A stretch of 64,000 nt of DNA. Origin: Syngnathus acus (taxonomy: Eukaryota > Chordata > Actinopteri > Syngnathiformes > Syngnathidae). The DNA is taken from NCBI RefSeq assembly GCF_901709675.1, contig NC_051095.1, forward strand, positions 12,163,956 to 12,227,955, read 5' to 3'. The notes beneath the pieces are model-generated. The model was not told where the DNA came from. It saw only the letters and a program-made list of their open reading frames with translations, and searched no databases. The translations under genes and the position numbers were made by a program. Shown in pieces: positions 38,601 to 50,061 of this stretch; the stretch's first letter is position 1, and each line of letters begins with the position of its first letter.

Positions 38601-41600
38601 GATTTAGAATTCAGATGAATTTGGCTTCCAGCCCGCGTGTGCAGAGCTGAGGAAATGAGGACTTGTTTCTGCATCTAAAAGTTTTTTTACCCACAGCGAG
38701 CCCCACTATATTCAGAAAATGTTCAAACTAAATCTCACAAAACAAGTTGTAAGTGCTCTGGAGATGCGTCATACTTGCGGAAAATTGTAAAACATCGCCT
38801 TAAGCAACGATCGTGTTTACAACATCAACAGTGCCATCCACAATCAGCCGCTGTGAGATGATGAAATCGCAGCTCATTTGCAAAGAAAAGAATCTGGCAA
38901 ATGATTACCATGCATCAACTTTGCTCTTCAACCTCGATCGCCATCGGCATGGTGTCTCAGTGTGCCCGACAATTAATTGTATCCAAAACAACACGGAATA
39001 AAAATGAATCCCTCTGCTATTGCAAGCACATGACTAGCAGGTCTGTTGTCGGAATGGAAAGTAAATGGAACACAGCGAAGACGATGGAGTGGAACTCGGG
39101 GTCAAATAAAAGAAAGCATCTAAAATGGGTTTGACTGGCTGACCCAGAATCAGCTCCCCTCCGCTCTCACTGAACCTAACGAAAGTCTGATTCTTCCATC
39201 AGCAGACGAGCAGCGGCGGCTCCTCTGAGATGTGTTGTTGTTGTTTGCCTGCTCCTCACGCTACTGAAGCGTACAGGTGCATCCTCAACCATGTTTATTC
39301 CCAGCTGGATTGGCCTGGAGCGTGTTTTCTTGACATTTTCACCGCTTTCAACATAGGGACCAAGGGGGCTGCAGCTGCAGAGTAACAAGCCATGGACACC
39401 TTGACATTTGCAGTTCATTTTTTACACCTGTGATTTTCTTATTGAGCTCAGTTGTTCTTATTTTGGGGCCCGTCCCCAAAGGGAATTGTGACTCCAGCGC
39501 AGACATGTTTGAATATACAGGAGAGAACAGAAAGGCTTTCCATTTTCTTTTTCCACAGAGAAAGACTGCGCGTGTCATCTTCCTGGCAAAAAGTGAAGTC
39601 GGTTGACAAACAAACGTGACAACACTTTCCGAAATAGACCGCATGTTTAATGGCTGCTTCACTCATTCTGCATATTTCTATTCATACAAATACATTTTCG
39701 AAGTGGAATTGAGAAAATTGGACCAATTTTGTTCAATTTCAACAGCATCGTTCTTTGTTATCAATGTTGAATAATGCAAATCTCGTCTGCAGAAGGATCG
39801 AGTCAGGAGGTCCATGCCCTGCTGATGTTTGACGAAGGTAAAGTTGCCGCTACACTATCAAATAAACAGATTTGACTCTTTAACTCATGATGGCTCACAA
39901 ATATGCTCCTTATAATTTGGTGCGGTTTACGTATAAAAATGTAGCTGTTCAAAGATATTGTGCCTTATAATTTGGTGTACTTTACAGTCCCAAAATATAG
40001 TATTTTATTTAGCTGGTTAGCGAATACTTTCAACTGAACAAATTAAACGGATTTAAATAGATTTGGAGCATTACCAGCTTTTATATTCCACTTCTTTATT
40101 TATGTCTCGAAAGTTAATGTTAGACCACAAGTTGCGGTTTCTTACCAAGACGTTGTTCAATGACGCATGTTCTTGCATGTTTGTTTGAGTTTTCATGAGT
40201 AATTGCACAACTATTTTCTCAATGAGGCAATAAAAGTGTAAAGTGTGAACAGACGCCCTATCAAGTCAAGCCTGGACAAGGTGAGCTCACCGTGAGGCTG
40301 CGCTCAACGCCAACAAATGAGATGCAAAGATGTCAGTTTGCATAAAGAAAGATGGAAACTTGAAAGAAAGGCAAAGCAAGAAATAAGAGAACTGCAAGAT
40401 GATGTTTTTGTTAGATGTTTTGTATTTCTTATGACAGCAAAGGGGGGGGAAGGAGTCAGATACAGCTTTGTGGTTTTGTTCTTAATGTTTAGAGACACAT
40501 ACAAGATGAGATGATCAGAAATGAAAACTCAGTGAGAAGTAACGAGAGTGAATGCGGGAGAATCAAACAGGTACGCTACTTCCCACTCAAAGACCCCCCC
40601 GCTCCACAAGTTCCTCCCAGCTAGCTCAGTCAGATTGACTGATCTTCACACTTGGCTCAGTTTGCAACGCTCCACTTAAAACTTTATGCTGGCTAAGTTA
40701 TGTCTAGTTATGGACCCCCCCGTCACTCACCAAAAACCACCCTGTCTGTGTCTTAAAGTTATCTGCCACCGATGGTTGGCTATCTTTGTCGTCTTCGTCG
40801 TCTTGAAGGTGCAGCTATGTCTAGCAAGCTCGGCATGCCGTGTCGTTCAGGATTTGATATTTAGGGCGCGAGCCGACCTGTCGTGGTGACAATCTCTCAG
40901 ACGGGTATAGCGGGGGCTCTGAATCTCAGAGAGGAACTTTTCCCTGGCCGCAAGGAAGAGAGGAACAAATGGACAGAAGCAGATATCTTATATGAGAAGA
41001 ACCAAGAGACAAGATGGGTGAAATGCACAAACACACTAGATGGGCTGCAGTCTCATGCACAATCAATTACAAATTGATGCTGTTGGTCCAACAAAAAGGT
41101 CAAACTAAAAGCCTGCACACATGCAGAAAGGTGCTTACTAAACTAGTCTACAATCAAAGAAACGCTCAACCACTATGAACCACACCCAGGCTTTACCTGG
41201 CCCTCTTCATGGTTTCATCATCCGGGTCCTGCACTGCGAGATCCAAGAAACACACACACACACACTTTAGTAAAAGTGACACACACCTACTATAAAAAAA
41301 AATGGATGAGTCAATAGTAAATAAGATGGTGGTGTTCTTGGAAATTACTAGGTTCCTCATGTCAAGTGTTTGATATGATAGCTTGCATTGTGCTTAGGAC
41401 TTGGGCCACTTAGATTGGGGTTTGCTATGTTTATAAAGAACCCAAATCAAGAGAATGTCACTCAGTGAGGTACAGAAGTGCACCAAATTTGAATGGCCTC
41501 TCTTAATTGTCTCATGCAGGAGTGTATCTGTCCAAACAGTTGCTGTTTATATTACAATGACTACTGTGACAAAAATCATTAAAAGAACAAAGGTAGTGCT

Positions 41601-44600
41601 GTGCACACTTTCAGTATCAATGCAACAATTAGTTAGACAATTTGCATGGAATGCGTTCAAAGTTAACCGGTCAGAAAGGCTTAATTCTTCCTATGGTGCC
41701 AGTCAAAGACAAAGCTTAGCCAACAGAACAAAATGTAGACAACTTAGTGCAAGTCTGAAAAGAACTCAGAGTGCACTCTACATCGATGAGAAACAAGAAG
41801 TCTACTTTACTTGTTTTATTACAAGCTTAGGTTCAAGAGAATGCAGGGTGTCCTTACACTCTCTAAAGGCAAATTGATGTACTGTGGGATGAAATGATCT
41901 TTCAAGGTTGGCCAGATCCTTAGGAATGTGAAAAAAAAATCTATTTTGGATTAGCTTTTAAAGAGACTTTTTTTTATGCTGTAAAAAAATAAAATCTTCC
42001 TTTGCAAAAACAGACAAGATCACAATAGTGTGTCTACAAATAGCGACAGACAGTGGAAGTTTAGATAAAAATGAATTTCAAAACATTTTCAAAGTTTCAA
42101 GCATTATACCAATTATTGGAATACTTGAGTATTTCAGTACTAGACTATTTGACAGTAATATGGGGGACAATCCTAGAGTGACAATATCAAAACGCAGTGT
42201 GCGTAGCTGTTATTTGGCTCCTGTTTTCCAGGCATGGAATCAAATCTATTGTTCCTTTTTAGTTTGCTCTCACTGAGTGCCAACACAATCTAATCACAAT
42301 GTACTCAGTTAAACGCTCAAACGAGTAGTCCATCACTATTCAATGTAGACATGCCAGGCCTGCTCCCGGACTTACTGAAGTCAGTGCCAGTGAGCTGGGC
42401 CAGGATGCGGAAGGAGCGTGACTGGGTGGTACCAGTGCGAGGCTGCCAATCCTCGGTGTCCTGGATCAACCTCTTTTTGCTGCGGTCGTTGGGGATAAAA
42501 CAGGGCACGTTCTCCATCCTGAGGTCGTGCCTAACGTAAGCATAACCGGCGGCACACAGCGGGCATCGTTAAACAAACCCCCCAAAACTACGAACCGCCT
42601 ATTCACAAATACCACAAAATCAGGTCATCTTGAACCAAGGTCATCCAGCACCGATCATGCGTCAACTCATGGGAATGTTAGGAATGTGGGCCAAAAGGCT
42701 TTTAATTCAAACATATCTGACCCGACTAACTGCCTTAAATATAAATCTAGCCTGGTTTAAAGCCACACTTACACTAACAAAACAATTGGCATGCACAGGC
42801 CCCTTACTTGGATGACTGGCACATATCAAAGAAGTTAGGTTCAACCCTACAGAACAAACCAAAACAAAAGAAATTGATTAACAGTGAGTGGACAGATGGC
42901 AATTATGATAGCAGAATATGGTGTTGAGAAACAATTCTCACAGTCTCCGAGAGCACATTGGGACTTTAAAACAGTGTTTCCCAACCAGTGTGCCGCGGCA
43001 CACTGGTGTGCCGTGAGAGATGTTCAGCTGTGCCGTGGGAAATTGTCCAACATTAAATAACGAGTGCATTGTAAACAGGATCGCCAAACCACAGGTCAGT
43101 TAGCGCAAGGCCTGGTCAGCCACTTGCTAATCGTGCATGCGTGGCAAATCGGAGAATCTTGAGATTTCATGTTGTGGCATCGGCACATACTCAACGGATC
43201 TGTGAGTGAACGAGTCAGTGAGTGAGTGATTTGCATTTCCAGTTCATCGCGTGAACGGATCAGTGAGGGAACGAATCCTGACTTTCCCGTTCGCGAACGA
43301 GTTAATGGGTGAACTGCCTTCCCGTGCATCAACGGATCAGTCAGTGTTGCGTCTCCTGGCGTGTAAGCCAGAATGTAGATTTACGATTTGCCAAGGAAAG
43401 AAAGAACCACTCACTGAAACACCCCTTCTTTTATGCACGTTTTCTCCAAGCTAACGGCTAACTTTATTGCATGAAGGGATGCGCCGTTATGCAACAACGG
43501 GGAGATTATGCTTCTCTTTGGGTAATCTTGATTTTATAACACTTGTAGTAGTTTTTAAATAACGTGTATGCATATATACGCCTAAATATAGTTATCCAAT
43601 ATATCTAGTGCAATTTCACATTAGATTGCTGGTTTGAAATTTACTTTTAATATTATTATTATTTTCAAATAAACATTTATGTTAAAACTTGTCTGGTGTT
43701 TTATTCCTTGTTTTTTTATTCGCCAATTAAAACATAAAAATCAGACATTTGGTTAACTGCTTTGTATGACAATATGTGTAGGTACACCTCATGGACACTT
43801 CAATAGGTACACTACACGAGGTTAAAAAAAAAGAATAAATAATTAAAGGGTTAATTGCACAATAACAGCACATTTGTGCACATTCTCTCACCTGGGATCG
43901 AACCAAGGTCTTACCGAGCAAGAGCCCATGTCATTGTCCAGTCAGCTACTTCGACCTGGAAGCTTGCGGTCGTCTACACTGTTTTGTACTAGTGATGTGC
44001 ATTCCAGTTAAGTGAAAATCTTTAGAATCGGTTCACTCAAAATATTTGTTCAAAAGAATCGAAATGAATTGATCTGTGACGTCACTTGGACACTCCATTA
44101 GGTACACCGCCATTTTCAAGTGTACCTAATAACAGGCCACTTTATTAGGGAAATATCATGGTCAAAGGTCACAGGTGTCAAGCTCTAGTCCTCGGTGCCG
44201 CGTTCCAATATGTTTTCAAAGTGACCCTCGTTAAGCGCACCTGCGTGAAAAGTTTTTGGTCACTTTCACGTTCCGCAGGAGCTAAAACTTTTCACGCAGG
44301 TGCACTTAACGAGGGAATCACACGGACACTCCATTAGGTACACCGCCATTTTCAAGTGTACCTAATAACAGGCCACTTTATTAGGGAAATATCATGGTCA
44401 AAGGTCACAGGTGTCAAGCTTTAGTCCTCGGGGCCGCGTACCAACATGTTTTCCAAGTGACCCTCGTTAAGCGCACCTGCGTGAAAAGTTTTTGGTCACT
44501 TTCACGTTCCGCAGGAGCTAAAACTTTTCACGCAGGTGCACTTAACGAGGGAATCACACGGACACTCCATTAGGTACACCGCCATTTTCAAGTGTACCTA

Positions 44601-47600
44601 ATAACAGTGGTAATCAAGCGGTCAAAGGTCTTGGAAAACATGTTGGAATGCAGCCCCCGAGGACTAGAGCTTGACACCTGTGACCTTTGACCATGATATT
44701 TCCCTAATAAAGTGGCCTGTTATTAGGTACACTTGAAAATGGCGGTGTACCTAATGGAGTGTCCGTGTGATTCCCTCGTTAAGTGCACCTGCGTGAAAAG
44801 TTTTAGCTCCTGCGGAACGTGAAAGTGACCAAAAACTTTTCACGCAGGTGCGCTTAACGAGGGTCACTTGGAAAACATGTTGGAACGCGGCCCTGAGGAC
44901 TAGAGCTTGACACCTGTGACCTCTGACTATGATATTGCCCTAATAAAGTGGCCTGTTATTAGGTACACTTGAAAATGGCGGTGTACCTAATGGAGTGTCC
45001 GTGTGATTCCCTTGTTAAGTGCACCTGCGTGAAAAGTTTTAGCTCCTGCGGAACGTGAAAGTGACCAAAAACTTTTCACGCAGGTGCGCTTAACGAGGGT
45101 CACTTGGAAAACTTGTTGGAACGCGGCCCCGAGGACTAGAGCTTGACACCTGTGACCTTTGACCATGATATTTCCCTAATAAAGTGGCCTGTTATTAGGT
45201 ACACTTGAAAATGGCGGTGTACCTAATGGAGTGTCCGTGTGATTCCCTCGTTAAGTGCACCTGCGTGAAAAGTTTTAGCTCCTGCGGAACGTGAAAGTGA
45301 CCAAAAACTTTTCACGCAGGTGCGCTTAACGAGGGTCACTTTGAAAACATATTGGAACGCGGCCCCGAGGACTAGAGCTTGACACCTGTGACCTTTGACC
45401 ATGATATTTCCCTAATAAAGTGGCCTGTTATTAGGTACACTTGAAAATGGCGGTGTACCTAATGGAGTGTCCGTGTGATTCCCTCGTTAAGTGCACCTGC
45501 GTGAAAAGTTTTAGCTCCTGCGGAACGTGAAAGTGACCAAAAACTTTTCACGCAGGTGCGCTTAACGAGGGTCACTTTGAAAACATATTGGAACGCGGCC
45601 CCGAGGACTAGAGCTTGACACCTGTGACCTTTGACCATGATATTTCCCTAATAAAGTGGCCTGTTATTAGGTACACTTGAAAATGGCGGTGTACCTAATG
45701 GAGTGTCCGTGTGATTCCCTCGTTAAGTGCACCTGCGTGAAAAGTTTTAGCTCCTGCGGAACGTGAAAGTGACCAAAAACTTTTCACGCAGATGCGCTTA
45801 ACGAGGGTCACTTTGAAAACATATTGGAACGCGGCCCCGAGGACTAGAGCTTGACACCTGTGACCTTTGACCATGATATTTCCCTAATAAAGTGGCCTGG
45901 AATAATAAACTGGAATGCACATCACTCGTACAAAACAGTGTAGACGACCGCAGTCTTCCAGGTCGAAATAGCTGACTGGGTAATGACATGGGCTCTTGCG
46001 TGGTAAGACCTTGGTTCGATCCCAGGTGAGGGAATGTGCACAAATGTGCTGTTATTGTGCAATTACCCCTTTAATTATTTATTCTTTTTTTTTTAACCTC
46101 GTGTAGTGTACCTATTGAAGTGTCCATGAGGTGTACCTACACATATTGTCATACAAAGCAGTTAACCAAATGTCTGATTTTTATGTTTTAATTGGCGAAT
46201 AAAAAAACAAGGAATAAAACACCAGACAAGTTTTAACATAAATGTTTATTTGAAAATAATAATAATATTAAAAGTAAATTTCAAACCAGCAATCTAATGT
46301 GAAATTGCACTAGATATATTGGATAACAATATTTAGGCGTATATATGCATACACGTTATTTAAAAACTACTACAAGTGTTATAAAATCAAGATTACCCAA
46401 AGAGAAGCATAATCTCCCCGTTGTTGCATAACGGCGCATCCCTTCATGCAATAAAGTTAGCCGTTAGCTTGGAGAAAACGTGCATAAAAGAAGGGGTGTT
46501 TCAGTGAGTGGTTCTTTCTTTCCTTGGCAAATCGTAAATCTACATTCTGGCTTACACGCCAGGAGACGCAACACTGACTGATCCGTTGATGCACGGGAAG
46601 GCAGTTCACCCATTAACTCGTTCGCGAACGGGAAAGTCAGGATTCGTTCCCTCACTGATCCGTTCACGCGATGAACTGGAAATGCAAATCACTCACTCAC
46701 TGACTCGTTCACTCACAGATCCGTTCAGTTAGTGAACGGGAAATGCAATTCACAACTCGTTCTTGAACGGGATGTTACGTCATTTTCTTCTTCGTTACGG
46801 CGAGGTGGCACCAGCTTCGATGCGCATTACCGACCCCTACCGGTTGAAGTCATATGAACTGAAAAAAGAACGAAACACATTCGGAATAATAACACCATCA
46901 ACCATAACCCAACAAATACAAAATGAAAACATCAATGTCGGCATAACGTGTGTTGGCTGGTATAGCAGCAATGCTGTCTGTCACTCACTCGTGAATCTTC
47001 GCGAACGACTAATCAGCAGCGAGCGATAGATGAAGGAGGGATTTACTACTCAGTGACGTAATTTCCCGTTCACGAACGAGACGAGTCAGTGACGCAACTT
47101 CCTGTTCAGTGTGTGCGTGTGTGGGGGGGACGATTCGTTGAACGATCCGTTTGAACGACTCTTTTGAATGAACTGATTCTAAAGATTCAATTCACTTAAT
47201 AGAACTGGAATGCACATCACTAGTTGCTGTGTGCTTTTACTAACAGTGACACTATGACGGCTGTGGTGCGTTTTCGGTCCGATGGAAATCAGAGTAGTTC
47301 AACGGGAGAACCTGGATTGTTCATTTTTCACCAACGTAAAATACACAGTCAAGTCGAGACACCTCGACCGTGATAGCCACTCAGCCGCTGTCAGAACAGC
47401 AGAGCGTCTTTAAAAGTGACTTTGTTCTTAATGTTGCAATATTATATAGAGCTAGTCTAAAACAGTAAACAAAGCCATATTGATTCTTTTGGATTTTGAT
47501 CACAATCACTTTCAATAGTTTATTCCTTTACACTGTCTAAAACCTTTTTTCAAAAACTGTCACTTTCATTTACAAAAGAAATACAATTTAAAGATTATTT

Positions 47601-50008
47601 AGTATTTATTTTTATTCAATTATTCGACTCTCCATACATATATAGGAATAGAACTTTATGTCTTTTGTTGTAATATAACTGATTTTAATATAGAAGCTGG
47701 TGTAACAATTAACAGATTTTTGTTGGTGGTGTGCCTCGAGATTTTTTCCAATGAAAAGGTGTGCCGTGAATGAAAAAAGGTTGGGAAACACTGCTTTAAA
47801 AACCAGCTGTACATATGTACGTTAATCGGGAAGAGCACCTCACTTTTAGTTTCAGTTTTTATACTTTGGGTGCCTTGGCTCACTAGAGGTTGGGAAACGC
47901 TGCGATGATGAATCAGCGGGAAAAAACACCGGGATGTATGTATATATTCTTGTTGAAGACTGAAAATCTATAATAACTCAGTCAGCAATAGCATTAGGGA
48001 CACCTACACAATTGTAATGATCTTTAGTAAAATTACTTCTGCCATTTCAAAGGATTATAGAGATTAGAAGATTAGTTTGGTAGCTACACTGTTGAAGAAA
48101 CATTATTTTATCAATATGCTCATTGTTGTAGTTGCCCTGAAAAATTTGTATTACAAATATTTAAAAGCAAAAATAAACCAAAAAAATCTGCAATAAAATC
48201 TGTGTTACAAAAGCATTTACGAGCATGGGAATTAGAAGCATAATGTAAAAAATAATGGTGAGTAAAGTTATAATTTTATAAAATAATGCTGTAATTTAAT
48301 AAAGGGACATGAAGGGAATCTAGTTGGGTACAGACTGCTGCATTTATGTCAGTGTGAGAATATTTGACACACTTGATAATTCTCATAATATGCTATTAAA
48401 TATTTTTCTTATTATACATTGCATACATTACAACATTATTCTCAGAACATTATGACTATTACTAATTTAGTCTCATAAGAATGTGATATTTTTTCGGTTT
48501 TGGTATTGCACAATACTGAGCACAATCTTAATATTTCATCAAACAGCAAAAATTGCCACATTAATAAACATATTTTTTAAAGTAATACCTCTTAGACAGC
48601 AGCAAAACTCAGCATTTTTATATTTGAAATGGCAGAAGTTTTGTATTGGAGGTCATGCACACCTAATATTGTGGCCAATGTGTATATGTCATGATTTTAA
48701 ACAAGGAAGAGAGAAAGAAGAAAATGCACTAACTTTTCAAGAATCTCCAGCTGCACAGTCAAGGGAAATGAGGAAAAAACAAAAAGAGAAAAGAAATTGT
48801 CATCAGAGTGGCATTTTGAGGGAGTGGGGTAAAGAGAGTTTGTGCATACCATCATCAGAAAGCAGCAAACATGCAAAGAGTTAAGCAGAGGCATGCTTTT
48901 ATTGTCAGTGGGCTCTGTGAGAGAAAGACGGCATTGTGCGGCTGTCAGGCCTACCTATTGTTACACTGAGCCTTAATGATTTGGCACAAAAACAGTCGTC
49001 ATTCCGATCCACTCAGCCACGTAGGCAAATGCTTTTCCAGAGTTATGTAAATGGCTTTGGCGCTGGCTCAAACACAGGATTTCTGCAGTGTCGCAGTCAC
49101 TCTCATGTTGTCATCTTGTGCTGTGATTCTGTCTGGAACAGCAATTGAGTGCTCTATACACAAAGTGAACATGTTTGAATAACAGGACGGTTCGACATTA
49201 GGCAGAACCGGTGACGTCTTCATCAAAACTAGTCACGTTGTTATCGTTATGCGCCAATGCCGCAGGAATGCAATTCCGCCACACTTCAACTATGAGGAGC
49301 AATCCAGTGAGACAGACTACTTAAATAATCCAGCACCAAAGTTCTAAAGTGGTGTATGGCTGCTAACACGGAGCGTCACGGCACATCTGCCACTGGTGGC
49401 TGAAGTCGCATTACTGTGACCCAAATTATTCCAACTAGTTAGGGGTCACCAAGGACACGCTATGATGATTTATAGCCCTGTTCCACGTGATTAAAAATTA
49501 AAGGGACATTGTGTAGAATTTTGTAATTTGTCTATGTTCATTTTAAACCCCCACTATAAATTTCAATAATGTGCAAATCAAATTGTATGTTCTATGACAT
49601 AAATGTACATGTTTTTTGTATAATTGTAGGTCTAGTAATTGCACTTTAAACTTAGGCCGTTCATTCTATTACTTCACAACTAGATGGGGAAAAACTCTAC
49701 ACACTGTCCCTTTAAGGGTGGCCATGAAAACTGATTCACCGATTGCTGAGAAGCATTGTGATTGTGTGGAACTGACTGATGATTCATTTCATCTTGAAGC
49801 AGTTCAGGCAAAATGAGAGCGCTACTTAGCTGCAGCAACTACAGTTGATAGTGGTGTAAAGAAAATCACCGTCCATACAGCCCTGGATGAACTTCTCTTG
49901 GCAGCATTATTCTACTTAATACAAAACTAACATTGAAAAGGGAGTTCAGAACACACAAAGGAGATTCACCCATATCATCATTGATTGATGAGATTCATCC
50001 ATCTCATC

Positions 50009-50061
<53 letters not shown>

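Larger units (their letters stand above)
42972..47793. mobile_element. hAT-bounded composite transposon with nested palindrome
   Basis: Begins CAGTGTTTCCCAACC and ends with its inverse GGTTGGGAAACACTG. The 8-bp sequence CTTTAAAA is repeated exactly on both sides (42964-42971 and 47794-47801), the hAT hallmark. Nested between the ends are 0.8-kb inverted arms, two orientations of a 236-bp satellite, tRNA-like segments, and three copies of an AGTGATGTGCATTCCAGTT-type terminus (about 43990 forward, 45908-45927 and 47205-47222 reverse) that suggest one or more later insertions. No transposase frame was seen. Confidence 0.85.

Noticed and set aside
41455-41877. 140-residue + strand open frame inside pdlim7
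   Set aside because: No domain, no splice support and AT-rich composition.
44088-45899. CRISPR-like array of regularly spaced repeats
   Set aside because: The whole 236-bp unit repeats, with no unique spacers, in a vertebrate genome; it is a satellite.
43891-46030. Functional tRNA genes
   Set aside because: A and B boxes and a T-arm are visible, but anticodon and acceptor stems do not pair cleanly by eye.
43251-46667. Identical 67-residue open frames at 43251-43454 (+) and 46464-46667 (-)
   Set aside because: Identity is explained by the inverted repeat; no homology to transposase or other proteins. Used only as evidence of arm identity.
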